Notes: generated from the letters alone by a model not told the origin. DNA of 64,000 bases from Telopea speciosissima (GCF_018873765.1 NC_057918.1:61382871-61446870); one strand, 5' to 3'; shown: positions 48,881 through 61,576, counted from the first letter of the stretch. Translations and numbers: made by a program.

Positions 48881-49724
48881 CCATAAGTAAATAACCGTAT
48901 GAATGCTTTTTGTGGTGGATCATATGAAAATTACCAATCTACATATTTTCGGCCTTATGGAAGGTAACCTACATATTTTTGACCTTTTAATGGGCCATGA
49001 TTTAACCGATTGATTTTTTTCGAGTTTGGTTTTATTGTTCGTAATTTTGCATTGCACCTCTGACCCCTGAGCAGGATGCCAATAGTACATGATCTAGCTA
49101 ACAAAATCAGACACTCTTTTGTCTTTGACTCGTTGCCCTTTGACTGGCGCACAGGCCTCAGCCAAAGAGGGGCATTTTATAGATATTGGAATTTGTCACC
49201 CTCCTCGGACGATGATGACAACAAGACGTGGATTGAAGTAATACCTCTAGCAAGAAGGAGTCACCCCACAACCACCTAGACTACCCTACAATGAACCCGA
49301 TAAGGTTTGAATAAATGACAGTGCAAAATATGCTCAAAAGGATCTGAGAATCCATTTATGGATTCACGGATCTGTGGAACCTTTCATGTATCCATGGAAG
49401 CAAAAGTGGATCCATTTATGCCAAAATATCTCCAAAATATCCTATTTTGAACCCTATAAAAATCCCCTCATATTGAATTGTAATCCAAATCTCTCTGCCC
49501 TATAGCTATTTTTAAGTGCCTTTCACTTGTTTTAGTGTTAATTCGACGCCCTGATGTCCCTTTCCCTTGCGGATAGTCCCTTGATGTCCTAAATCTACAA
49601 GAGTGGAAACTTACCTGATTTGGCCGTGAAGTGTGTGTGTGATCCATTTCTAAGCCCAGCCGTTTTTAGGAGGTATAGTCCTTCAAAAGAGAGAGAAATA
49701 GTAAATCCTCCTCCACTTGAGCCG

Positions 49725-49945
49725 AGATTTTGCCCAAATTTTGTCAACAAAGTGCGCCCAATAAGTCGGAGTTCTACTAGAATTTCTTTAACAAAGTTTG
49801 TCCGATAAGTTAGGGTTCTGCCTAAATTTTGTTGACAAAAGTTTGTTTGATAAGTTGGGGTTCTGTCAAAATTTCATTAATAAAGTTCATCCAATAAAGC
49901 TGAAGTTCCATTGAAATTTCTTTGCGAAAGTTCACCCAAGAAGCA
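49725..49945. repeat. Minisatellite: aaagttcgtccgataagttg type
   Basis: Four to five copies of a ~48-bp unit (ggttctgcc-aaattttgtt...gtttgtccgataagtt). Confidence 0.7.
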
Positions 49946-50501
49946 AGGGAACCTTCCCTTTTCAATCCTCATTGAGGGTCATACTCATGTATGTTCATCT
50001 CTCATTTCATTTCAAATTTGGAATAATGTAGGTATTTAAAGTAACGTATTTTAGTGTAAATATTAGTGTGTTTACATATGATTAATATAAGACTTGTATC
50101 ATACTCGCATATATAAATATTAGCCTCGCATGTTGGTATAGGACATTTGACGGGAGAATATATGAACCTTAGCATCTAGCAGAAAGACTGGCTCATCCGG
50201 GCTGAGTGGGTGCATAAAGCCTTCCCATCTCCGTAACCTGACTTCTCTTACCTATAATCTAGCTAGACCCTATGAAATCATTCATAGCCCTATCTTTTAA
50301 TCGGAATTTGGGCTACCTATACAGGGTTCTAGGCCCATAAAAACCTGGGTGGCGGCTCCTTTTACTTTTAAATTGTGCATCTCGCTCCTCCCATGTTTCA
50401 TTTGAGTCACTAATAATAGGGATCAACCTCGAAGGAGGCGCTCCCGACACCCACAAAGTTTCTACTCCCACTTGAACCTTACACTCTATTTTGCTCAAGT
50501 C

Positions 50502-51675
50502 ATGGACAAGGTTTCAAGTTCATGGATCGACTTTATGTTGAAGGACGATTGTGAAGCCTTGGGAAGAGTGCATCTTTAACATTTGATGGAGATGAATGCT
50601 ATGGTTTTATCCTAGGATTTGACTCATGGAGCTTCATGCTTTTGGAATACGGAATTACATATGTTTCGATTCAGCATTGCTGAGGTATGTCCTACCTATG
50701 AAGAATTTCGTGTCTACTTTCTTTCTCCTCGTCATGGAGCTATGATTTGTCCAAGCTTGAAGGATAACTATTCAAAGGACATTATGTCCTTCTTTGGGTT
50801 GGAAAAGAACCGTTTGCCCCACTTTGTGAATGGTTCTCATATTGATGTTTTGGCGGTAATTCGCCTCTTTGTGGGTCAACGTAGGGGTGACCATGCTTTC
50901 ATGGAATGTCGGAAGAAAGCTTTCTTATTCTGTGTGATCTCTTAATTCCTTATCCTTCAGGTGCTTGTGGAGCCTAACTTTTACTAGTGGAGGTAGTCAA
51001 ATGACTCTAACGGGGTTGTGACATTATTCACACTGTCCTTGCTGAAATGTTGAGGGGATTAGACACTTCGTGTGAGAATCATACTCCATATAGTGAGAAT
51101 TTTTTTGGCAGCCTTCATCTTTTGCAGATATATCTTTTTCTCTCTTCTTTGTTGATTTTTGAGCCATGTGTTAAAAGTTACCCTTACTCTGTTCTATGGC
51201 AGGTGTGGCTTTGTGAAAAGCTAGGGGAGATTTCAAAATGAAGCATTATTATCTCCGCTCGGTGGTTATGAAGTATCATCATTGGGACACTGAGGAACAT
51301 GATATTTCCTGCATTTCTTCTAATGATATTCGTTGGAGGTGTTTTTGGTGGCCTATGGATGCCTCAGTGTTGAACTCCGCTGGATGTAACTATGTTCGCT
51401 TGATGGGATTGTCTCATATTTCTTTCTATACACCCAACCAATTGCATCGACAACGTGTGCTGATTCAAGATGTACTTGGAGAGTTGGTGAACTTTTTCCC
51501 ACTTGAACAACTGGATGAAGAGTTGGTGAAAAGGATCGCGAGTTTATGGCGATTGAAGACAATCTTGAAGAATGTGGATCCTTTGGAAGAACATGGAATG
51601 ACGACTGAATATGCATCGTGGATAAAGTCTCATGGTGTAAAGAATGACAAAAGGATTAGAAGGGAGCTGACATAG
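50502..51675 (+). pseudogene. DUF7745-like ORF (Ogre ORF1 type), broken
   Basis: Follows the left LTR on the plus strand. ATG at 50502 begins MDKVSSSWIDFMLKDDCEAL, then stops. A long open piece (50619-50945) reads FWNTELHMFRFSIAEVCPTY then EEFRVYFLSPRHGAM. A second (about 51047-51240) ends VWLCEKLGEISK. A third (51238-51675) reads IRWRCFWWPMDASV and LMGLSHISFYTPNQLHRQRV. These match, from memory, the DUF7745-type domain common in Ogre/Tat retrotransposons. Function is unknown. At least two frameshifts or stops disrupt it. Confidence 0.65.
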
Positions 51676-52066
51676 GAGAAAAGAGAGGCTTCAAGTTTTT
51701 CAATTTCTAAGCATTCTAGAGAAGCCGATGAGGACAATGGTAAAGACATCGATGATCCTTTAACCCTAAAGGCAAGGATTGTCAAGTTGCAAAACATCCT
51801 AAACTTTCATCATTAGAAAAGTTTAAGATGTTAATTTTGTCAATTTCCTTTTTTATTTGAACAATTTGCTTTGAAACTTGCATTTGCATTTATTTTGAAC
51901 TTGTGATTGAACTTTTTATTTTTGTTTTATTTTTGTGGCCGAACTTGATGTTATTTCACCAAGCTGCCTACTTACCCTTAGGTTTTAAAGGGATCAGGTA
52001 AAGCATAGTTCCCTCTTAGGAAACTTTCTAAATATAGTAGTTCTTGAGCTAATCCTAGTTTGTCAA

Positions 52067-55000
52067 TTAAGGGAATTCATTCCCATTTAGATCCACCACT
52101 CGAACTGCTTTTTCAGGTAATATCTCTCTGATGATGTAGGGGCTACTCCAATTGGGCCTGAACCTTCCTCGTGGATCATGTATATGTGCTCTTTGCTCTT
52201 TAAGCACCAAGTCACCAATGGTTAGTTGGCGTGGTACCACCTTCTTGTTGAACATTCGTATCATCCACAGTTGGCATTTCATCATGTTGTCCATGACGTG
52301 CAGCCATTTGTAGTCAATGAGGTTTAATTCTTGGAGTCTTTTCTTGATCCATTCTAATTCTGAGATCTTGTTATCCCCCAAGATCCGTAGAGATTGGATC
52401 TCTAGTTTGACTGGAAGGATAACTTCCATCCTATAGACCAAAGAGTAGGGTGTTGCCTCAGTCGAAGTTTGGATGGATGTTCTATATGCCCAAAGTGCAT
52501 AGCAGCTTATCAGCCCAATCGTTATGCTTATCCGCCATTTTCTGTATTATCCTTTTGATTTTCTTGTTGGCCGCTTTCACTGCTCCATTGGTTAGAGGTC
52601 TATAAAGTGAAGAAATATGCTTTTGAATGTTCAATTTATCATATAGTTTCTTCAATTCACCTCTAAAGTGGGATCCTTGATCTGATATGAGCTCGTGGGG
52701 AACCCTATGACCCTATATCTACAGATGATGTTGTTGCTTATGAACTTGACCACCTTGGCCGCTGTCAGCATAAGATTGTACTTCTACCCACTTGGTGAAG
52801 TACTCAATGGCTACTAGAATGTACTCATAACCATTGGAGGAATTGGGGGTTACTTGTCCAATTACATCTATGCCCCAAGCGGCGAATGGCCAAGGTGAAC
52901 TTAGAGTGTGCAATTCTGATAGTGGTGTATGTATCAGATTACCAAATATTTGACACTTGTGACTCTTTTTCACGTATTGTACGCAATCTGCTTCCATGGT
53001 ATTTCATTAATAGCCTGGCCTAAGGATCTTTTTGGCCATCATTCTTGCATTCATATGAGGACCACATATGTCTTCGTAAATTTGATCCATGATTAGTTTT
53101 GCTTATTCTTCGTCGACACATACCAATTGTACCCCACCGTAGGACTTCTTGTAGAGAATGTCTTCTATTAGAGTGAATTGACTCACGTATCTTCTCAAGA
53201 AGTGCTTTTCTTTGGTTGTCGCATGCTCGGGGCATCGTCCTTTCCTAATGAAATCAATGATGTTCCTGTACCATGGTCGTCCATCAACCATTAGGGAATG
53301 GATGTGTTTAGCATACACTGGTTGATGTCTTTGTTTAATTAAGAATGGATGTACTTTGGTTTCCAACTCCATCTCAACCATGAATGCAAGGTTTTCCTAT
53401 GCATCTGCAAACTGGTTGTTATCCCTTGGAAGATAAGTGAAGGAGATTTCTTCAAACTCCATAGTTAAAGTATCAACGTGCTCTTGATAGGGTTTCAATT
53501 TCTCATCTTTTTTTTTTTTTTTCATTTTCCTTGCATTTGGAAAATGACCAAGGAGGAGTCCCCGTAGACTTTTAGTCTTTTGAGTCCTATTGGTAAGAGT
53601 GCCTCAAATCCTATGGCGCAAGCTTCATATTCAGCGATGTTATTTGTACATTTGAAGTTTAGCTTAAATACCTAGGATATATGACATCCATAATAGGTTA
53701 TTAACAGTATATATGCTCCGCAAACCTAGTGATTTGCTACTCCATCAAATGGTAATTGCTAGACCATGTCCATGTCTTTAGGTTCTTGTTGTGGAATGTC
53801 TTCATAGGGAAATACATCCTCCAATGATTGGGTTTCAAGGGTTGGATGTGCCGAGAGGTGATTAGTGATCACTCATCCTTTGATTGACTTTTGTGCTACA
53901 TGCTTGACATCAAATTCGGACAATATTAGCAACCATCATGCTAATCTCCCAGTTAGAGTAGGTTTCTCAAATAAATACTTGGTCGGGTCCATCCTCGAGA
54001 TCAAGAGTACTATATGGGCTATCATATAATGCCTTAGCCGTCTAGCGGCCCAAATTAGAGTTGTGCAGACTTTTTTAAGAGTCATGTATCTAACCTCATA
54101 GTCCACAAACTTCTTAATCAAATAGTAATTGTTCTGTTTTACCATCTTCTTGGTGTTGTGCCAACATGGCTCCCATGGTAGTATTTGTCACTGATAGATA
54201 TAGTAACAATGGTTTCCTCAGTATTTGGGGGCGCTAGTACTAGTGGGTTTGCCAAGTACACTTGGATTTTCTCAAATGCTATCTGACATTGCTCATTCCA
54301 TTCCTTTGGTTCGTTCTTTTTTAACAAATTGAAAATTGGTTCGCACACCCCTGTTAACCAAGCAATGAATCTACTGATGTATTGGATTCTCCCCAAGAAG
54401 CATCTGATTTCTTTTTTAGTTTTGGGTGGTGGCATGTCCATAATTGCCCTGATTTTAGTGGGATCTACTTCAATGCCCCTGTGATTGAATATCAACCATA
54501 AGAGTTTTCCCACAGTGGTTCCAAATACGCACTTTTTGGTGTTCAGTCTCAATTCTTTCAAAGAATTTCCTTAAGGCTTCTACGTGTCCCTCATGTTCTT
54601 TAGATTTGAAGATCATTTCGTCAATATAGACCTCAACCTCCTTGGGCATTAGGTCATAAAGGATAGTGGTTGCCGCCCTTTGATAGGTTACCCCTACATT
54701 TTTTAGTCCAAATGGCATTACTTTGTAACAATATGTTCTCCATTAAATGATAAAAGATGTCTTATGCTTATCTTTAGGCGCCATCTTAATCTAGTTAACC
54801 CTAAGAACCCGTCCATAAAAGATAGAAGGGCCTATTTGGATGTATTGTCTACGAGTATATCCATGTGAGGTAGAGGGAAGTCATCTTTTGTTCGGGCGTT
54901 ATTCAAGTCCCTAAAGTCTACACGGATTCATACTCGTCCATCTTTCTTAAGTAACAACACAATGTTGGCAAACCATTCAGGGTATTCTGTTACCTCTAGA

Positions 55001-55560
55001 AATCCTGCTTTGAGTTATTTGTCTTCTTTGATTTTCAAAATCCATTTTGGTCTCATCCATATTAATTTTTTTCACTCCAGGATATAAAGGTAGACGATGT
55101 TGGTGTCAATACCAGGCATGTCATCATATGACCATGTCCGTAAATTCTTTTAGAAGTTCAATCAGAGGCTAGGCCTATTGTTCATTCAATGTTGAGCCTT
55201 TTTTTTATTTATCTTGGCAATTTTGGTGATCTCAAATTAATGGTTTTGAAACTCTTAGAAACAGATTGAGTTTTCTTTTCTTCAGACTTTTGTATTATTT
55301 TAAGAGATTGGCTAGAGGATCATTGAGCATTTCGTCCTCATTGATGTAAGAAAGGAGAGGCATAATGCAGGCGGAAGAAAGTAATTCATTGAAGTCAAAT
55401 TCACTGTCTAAATCAGACTCAGATATACTAGACTCAGAAGAACTAGAATAAGAAGAATAGGACTCAAGCTCAGACTCTGAACTGAAACTAAAAGAATTGG
55501 AATTGAAACTAGGACTAAAACTCGAACTATCGGCGTCATCGTAGAAGCGGAACTCCAAAA
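52067..55560 (-). pseudogene. Tat-lineage Ty3-gypsy pol, decayed
   Basis: In minus-strand order: an acidic Ser-rich linker (55295-55558); reverse transcriptase MPFGLKNVGVTYQRAATTIL then VEVYIDEMIFKSKEHEGHVE (54718-54530), where the catalytic YVDD is YIDE; RNase H-proximal IEVDPTKIRAIMDMPPPKTK and ISRMDPTKYLFEKPTLTGRL (to 53936); a linker before integrase (53103-53381); integrase core KCQIFGNLIHTPLSELHTLS and WGIDVIGQVTPNSSNGYEYI (52719-52997); and integrase C-terminus PRQLTIGDLVLKEQRAHIHD to NGNEFP (52067-52441). Many stops and frameshifts. It lies tail-to-tail with the plus-strand DUF7745-like ORF. Confidence 0.85.
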
Positions 55561-56834
55561 ACTGGATCCAATTGGGTATAGCTCCTTCAGCTAGATGGAT
55601 CGTTGCTTGCGGGTTTGGAACCCAATCTTCATCCTCATCTAGTACAGTGACTGCTCTTTCGAATAAATGTCAAAAGATGTTGCTTCATCTTGCCAATATT
55701 TGTTGGAATCCACATGATCTTCTTGAAAGATCTCCAACCAATCCACTTCATCTACAAAGAAGATTTCAAGACCTGACATTAGTTTGTGGGAGATTTCATT
55801 GTACCGTAGTTTATTAAATCCACAATAAGGGAGGGTATCCACTTCTTTGATGAAATATCTATTGAGGGTTCTTAGGTTGAGTGTAATGGGCCTTAGTTTT
55901 AGTAACTTTGTACTTTCTCATTCTCTTTTACTTTTTTGAGCCCTCCTATTGTAGTTTCTTTAGACAAGCCTCACGCTTTCTCTCTTTCTGTCATACCTCC
56001 ACCTAACCGGGTCATTAATTATTTTAATAATGTAGGACCCACTGATGCTTCCATTGACATTGGTGATGTGTGAACCATGCTTGTTGAAGACCATGAGGTG
56101 AGTATTTAAGCCTACAAATATTACAGTTAAAATCCTTGAAGCTGTAGCTACTAATTAGGTACTGTAACATCCACCAGTCGATCCAAGCAGACAATCCATG
56201 ATCATCCAGTGGTACTGTACATCAAATTACATTAATCTGCTGTGGGGCCCACATGCCTCATGGCGGGTCTTCTTGCTTGTGTCTCACCACATTGTGGGAT
56301 CCGTCAAGTACTTTGTATACCTTACAGAGTGGAGATGGTGGGCCACCCAACCCGATGAGAGAGATTAATGTGATTTAATTATTAATGCTATTCAGGAAAA
56401 AAAGCCCCAATAACTTATAAGTATAAATAGGAAATCATCTCCATAATTCATTTTATTTCATATCTCAACCAGGATTTAAGCTCTGGAGAAAGAAGAGAAG
56501 AAGTGAGAGAAGACCTGGGCTTACCTGAAGGGGATTCTGCTGACCCGCTATTGCTTACTGCTTCAGCTGTTCTCCAACACAAGGTAGGAACCCTAGTCCT
56601 AGATTTTCTCTTTCATGTGATGTAATTTATGGGTTAATTTATGAATTAAACTTTAATCAATCTCTAAATTCTGCATGCATAGCTAATTAGCTATGGGAGT
56701 TTCATCTTTGACCTTTTTTGGACAGTTTGATCATATGATTAGTGCATTTCACTTTGAATTTGTCAAATTCTTGATTATTTACCTTTTATTTCATATTTAG
56801 AGTTTAAATCTATCAAATTCTTGTGTGTCATTGG
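55561..56834. other. Retroelement-flanking DNA with a promoter-like segment
   Basis: The 55560-55960 part is probably the upstream continuation of the minus-strand polyprotein (weak). On the plus strand a canonical tataaatag lies at 56422-56430, followed by a purine-rich leader and a candidate splice donor caag/gtaggaa (about 56582). I see no ORF that this would serve; a fragmentary LTR is the simplest reading. Confidence 0.35.
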
Positions 56835-57463
56835 GTGCCTAGGGTGGTATCTATTGATTTTACCTCGATTTGCATGCCATTGGGTGCCTAGGGTGGTATC
56901 TATTGGTTTTACCTCGATATGCATGCCATTGGGTGTCTAGGGCATTATCTATTGGTTTTATCTCGATTTATGTGCCATTAGGTGCCTAGGGTGGTATCTG
57001 TTGGTTTTACCTCGATTTACATACCATTAGGTGTCTAGGTTGGGATCTATTAATTTTACCTCGATTTGCATGTCATTAGGTGCCTAAGGTGGTATATATT
57101 GGTTTTATCTTGATTTATGTGCCATTAGGTGTCTAAGGTGGTATATATTGGTTTTATCTTGATTTATGTGCCATTGGATGTCTCGGGTGATATCTATTGG
57201 TTTTACCTCGATTTGCATGTCATTAGATGCCTAGGGTGGTATATCTTGGTTTTATCTTGATTTGTGTGCCATTGGATGCCTAGAGTGGTATCTATTGGTT
57301 TTAACTTGATTTGTGTGCCATTGGGTGCCTAGAGTGGTATCTATTGGTTTTACCTTGATTTACGTATCATTGGGTGCCTATGGTGGTATCTATTGGCTTT
57401 ATCTCGATTGTGTGCCATTAGGTGCCTAGGGTGGTATCTGTTGATTTTACCTCGATTTGTGTG
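56835..57463. repeat. Minisatellite: ggtgcctagggtggtatcta type, ~49-bp unit
   Basis: About 13 tandem copies (core gcctagggtggtatctattgg...ttttacctcgatttgtgtgc). The array resumes at 58422 after an inserted segment. Confidence 0.9.
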
Positions 57464-58421
57464 GAGCTTCAACCCTAAACAAGTAACGGCCTTACTCTAC
57501 TATTTACTCGGGGGGGGGGGGGGGACAGGGCGAGCCAAAGGCTCACTTTCGCCCCTATGCACAATCAATATATATTTTCAAGAGAGAACTACTTCCTTAG
57601 CTGATCTTCATCTCTAAGAGATCTTCCAATCTATATTTTTTTTCGGACTTCTACAGTCGCATCGGGCAATTGATAAAAGCACCTAAACAAGTAGAACAAA
57701 GACGTAGGGTCAAGCAAGTACTTTTTCTATTAGAGGTGATAGTTTTTGGTAAAGTGAAAGATCCCCCCTAAACGAGTAAGGTGGGTGTAAGACCGACAGC
57801 CTCTTTGGGCTTTGGAACATTCATTTACTACATTCTCCCACTGGCCATCCTGACAACAGTTGGTTTATGGCACCGGGCTAGCATCGATAGAAGTGACTCT
57901 TCTCTCAACAGAAGTCATACACTTCTCTCTACTTTCCCCTCTCAATAGAAGCTGAATGGCGGATTCAATCGTAGCTTCGAGGGAAGGTTTCCCTAAAAAA
58001 AAGGACCCTACTTGCTTTGCGCTCCCTAAAGTCACGTTACATCAGTGCTTAGCTATCTATGTACGTCATACTTGGTGAAACCACCAGACTGGTCGTTCAC
58101 CACTATCAACTCATTAGAATCATTTCTCAAGGAATCACTTATTTTGGCTCCATCTTTCCCTGTGTCTATTGAAGTTGCAATAGTTTGATTTCCCTCTGAT
58201 CTGTCCTTATCCTTCCCCACTTCAGTAACAACAGTATTTATTAACTTCTCCAATCCAAGAGCATTCTTCGACGATGTTGCACGCATAACTTCCGGAGTTG
58301 ATATGAGTGAGCTAGCTCATATTCATATCAGGGATTTGACTAAGCCTGGCATGAGCCTCGAGATAGGACGAGGAGCGAGATTGAGTTAATCTTCCGTGAG
58401 TGGGTTCATGAGCTAAAGCCT
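57464..58421. other. Foreign segment inside the minisatellite, candidate organelle DNA insert
   Basis: About 960 bp of non-repetitive DNA splits the 49-bp array. It has a G run (about 57511-57525), a cgagccaaaggctcactttcg stem-loop-like word and a more even base composition than its surroundings. A minus-strand open frame (58053-58286) reads KNALGLEKLINTVVTEVGKD; I do not recognise it. The texture resembles plant mitochondrial intergenic DNA, but this is impression only. Confidence 0.35.
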
Positions 58422-58590
58422 GTTGGGTGCCTAGGGTGGTATCAATTGGTTTTATCTCGATTTGCATGCCATTGGATGTCTAGGGTGGTATCCATCGATT
58501 TTACTTCGACTTGTGTATCACAAGGTACCTAAGGTGGTATCTGGGAGTCCTATCTCAATTGGTGTACCATGGGTTGCCTAGGGTGGTCTT
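58422..58590. repeat. Minisatellite, continuation of the ~49-bp array
   Basis: Three more copies (gggtgcctagggtggtatca...), then interrupted by hAT-like copy c. Confidence 0.85.
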
Positions 58591-58593
58591 TAC

Positions 58594-59144
58594 TAGGGTT
58601 GCAATAGGGTCAGGTTGGGCCGTGCTTTATAAAACCTTGGCCCAACCCTGAGTCCCTTTAGTTAGGCCCAGACCCGACCCAACCCTGACTCAGGGCTTGA
58701 AAAATCTAACCCTGACCCACCCTCAAGGTCGGACCAGGCTGACCCTGATTGGCCCTGATCATGGGAGGGGGAAGGAAATGCATGGCCTGGAATGGGTCAG
58801 GGAAAAAATTATCAATTTTTTTATAAAATAACACTATAATAAAATGTATTATATCACTTATTATCTTCATATATAATATATTATATAACAAAATGTGGGT
58901 GACATTTAAAGTCTATAATATATTTATCATATTAATATATATTTTATAGTATAACTTAAAACAGGGTCGGGTCGGGCCAGGCTTAGTCTGGGGCCCCAAC
59001 CCTGGCCCGACCCGACCCTGACTCAGGGCCAGAAATTTCCAGCCCTGACCCGCCCTCAGGGCCAAATATTTCATCCCAGGCCTTGTTCGGGCTTAGGGCA
59101 GGCTAGGGCGGGTTCAGGCTGACAGGGCCAAACTTACACCCCTA
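58594..59144. mobile_element. TAGGG-ended hAT-like element, copy c, 551 bp
   Basis: Starts tagggttgcaatagggtcag and ends acttacaccccta. Flanks gtctttac and gtatctat agree at 5 of 8 bases, the latter being the standard minisatellite sequence. This is the cleanest uninterrupted copy: two G+C-rich arms (aaccctgactcagggc words) around an A+T-rich centre. Confidence 0.75.
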
Positions 59145-59149
59145 GTATC

Positions 59150-61576
59150 TATTGGTGCCTAAGAGGAAATCTAATATGATGGACAAGAATTCCATGTATG
59201 TAGAAAAATAAATAAATAAACGAAGAAATAAAATGGTCAGAGACATACTTGCTTGAGCTGTCCCTAGACAACGCAACAGAGATGATGCTTCGTGTCTTTC
59301 AGGGTTTCCCCTGAAGTGTACCATACTGCCCGACCGTCTGTGTCAGTGGTACCCAAAGAAGGACCCTGACGGCTGGCCCGCGCATGCTTACGATGACTCA
59401 TCATGAACAAAGACTAAGATGAAAAAGAGAGAAATGGACTGAAAATGAGCCCTGGAGACAAAACGGCAGAGTTTCGCTACAAAATTTGAAGATGAAAATG
59501 GGGCGGGGGGAGGGCCTTCTCTTTTATAGAAAAGGCCCTGACCTCTGTGGTGCTGCGGTAAAAGAGTTGCACAAAAATTACCGCAATGCCGCATGTCCCG
59601 AAGCCGCAGAAGGTTCTCTACGGCACCGTGGTAAACTTACTGATATAACCGCAGCACCATGAATGCCCCTAGGACCAATTGCTTATAAAAACTGATTTTT
59701 GGCCCATTTTTTATTCATATGACTCCTATACGGTCGAGAGGTGCCGCATCACCCTCACATGATTGCATACGGTCGAAGAGGTGCCACCTCACCCTCACAT
59801 GATTGCATATGGTCGAGAGGTGCCACATCATCCTCACATGGTTGCATATGGTCGACAGGTGCCACATCGCCCTCACATGATTGCATACGATCGAGAGGAG
59901 CCACATCTCCCTCACATGATTGCATACGATCGAGAGGTGCCACATCACGCTCACACGATTGCATATGGTTGAGAGGTGCCACATCACCCTCACATGATTG
60001 TATACGGTCAAGAGGTGACGCATCACCCTCACATGATTGCATACGGTCGAGAGGTGCCACATCACCCTCACATGATTGCATACGATCGAGAGCTGTCGCA
60101 TCACCCTCACATGAATGCATACGGTCGAGAGGTGTCGCATCAGCCTCATATGACTGCATACGGTCGAGAGGTATCACATCACCCTCACATGATTGCATAC
60201 GGTTGAGAAGTGCCACATCACCCTCACATAATTATCAGTTTTTATCGTATTTGATTTTAAGCGTGGTTTATCGGTCGATTTTCATCAAGATTAACCGCTC
60301 ATGGGTTCGCATTGCAACTCCGTCGCCCTTGAGCAAGGCGCCAATAGTACATGCTCTTGGTGACAAAATCAAATGTTCTTTTGTCTTTGCTCTACGACTG
60401 TGATATAGATCTCGACCAAAGAGGGGCAAACTATAGACACTAAATTTTTGTCACCTCCCCAGTCAATGATGACAACATGACACGGACATAGGAATTGCAT
60501 CCTGAACATAGGACGATCCCAGAAACCCCAAAAACCCCAAATCTCACCTATGGAAGAGATATATTACCGCAACGCTGCGGTTGTTAAACAATGGTGCCAT
60601 GGACATGTGGGGGGAAACACACGCGAGCGTCAGCGTGGTGACGCAACCACATGGCCCTCACCCTCACAATAGAGAAGAAAAGAGGAGAGAAGGGTGGGAG
60701 AGAGAGTTCCCCACCCCATTTCCTTCAATTTGTCGCCTTGAATTCCCATTTTGCCGGGCTAGTATGGGTTGATAACCCTACTTGAAGATTGACTAGTTCA
60801 TAACCATGTTTTCCTGACTTTTGGCCAATTGTGAGTGTTACACTGTCCGTATACAGATAACACAACCTTTCTCATTAGCCATTACTTTGCCCAAGTGACA
60901 AAGGCCCCTGACAGAAGCCATCGATTGGTCCGAATACGAGGAAAGCGATTCCACCATCCTTCTCCACCTGAGCCGGGAGACAGTTGACAGACAGAGTCCC
61001 TTGCACTTTCATATAAAGGTATATACTTGTCATATTCCATTTTGGCACAATGTAGACTTTTAATGTATATCGTGTTAGTGTATACATTAATTGGTACATT
61101 TCATGCATATTTTAACATGCAAAAGTAGGCCATGATTAGGTGCATGTAAATACCATGGACTTGATTTCTCATGTGCATATTATTTAGCCTCATATGTAGT
61201 TATAGAATTACTATAAAAGGAGATTATTCGATACTTAGCATCTAATAGAAAGATCAGTTCGGCCGGACGAGATGGGGTGTTAATACCTTCCCATTATCGT
61301 AACTGCCCCTTACCCAATCTCTGACCAGACTAGATGGAATCACATAGCTCTCTCTGTTCATTCAGATAGGGCTGCACCCATTGGGTCCTAGGCCCTAATC
61401 CTAGGCGGCGACAAAACTTATTTTTAATTATGAAGCATTATCCCAATCCCCATGATTATTCATACAATTCAATATAGAGAAGAAGAGCCATGGTCGCCAA
61501 AGGGGCCATAGAAAACTCACGGATCCTGCCTGCAAGGCGGATAGGAGCCCGCATCCAGAGGCTGCGATACCTACAA
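59150..61576 (+). mobile_element. Tat/Ogre-type LTR region, right copy
   Basis: Same orientation as 47850-50455, with the shared words listed there, and ending gctgcgatacctaca just before a primer-binding site. Contains the 39-bp minisatellite and, at 60580-60760, G+C-rich leader-like DNA. The left boundary is uncertain: 59150-59720 may be another element. Confidence 0.6.
59724..60234. repeat. Minisatellite, 39-bp unit, ~13 copies
   Basis: Unit catgattgcatacggtcgag plus aggtgccacatcaccctca. Because 39 is divisible by three, several frames stay open on both strands and give long repetitive reading frames (for example 59741-60403). These are artefacts of the period, not genes. Confidence 0.95.

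Larger units (their letters stand above)
47850..50455 (+). mobile_element. Tat/Ogre-type LTR region, left copy
   Basis: Matches 59700-61576 in the same orientation at several points: gccaatagtacatg (49078 against 60342), ttcttttgtctttg (about 49115 against 60374), ccaaagaggggca (49163 against 60415), cttagcatct-agaaagactgg, ccttcccatctccgtaac and cctaggcggcgac-like words near the end. A TATA-like ctataaaaatcccct (about 49442) points to plus-strand transcription. It includes three minisatellites. The left boundary is approximate. Confidence 0.65.

Noticed and set aside
55295..55558. Independent acidic Ser-rich protein
   Set aside because: Lies in line with the minus-strand pol remnant and best explained as its acidic linker.
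46925..60234. CRISPR-like arrays
   Set aside because: Units are contiguous tandem repeats without unique spacers, in a plant genome; they are minisatellites.
59741..60403. 220-codon plus-strand frame and long minus-strand frames
   Set aside because: Generated by a 39-bp minisatellite whose period is divisible by three; repeated peptide, no start context, no domain.
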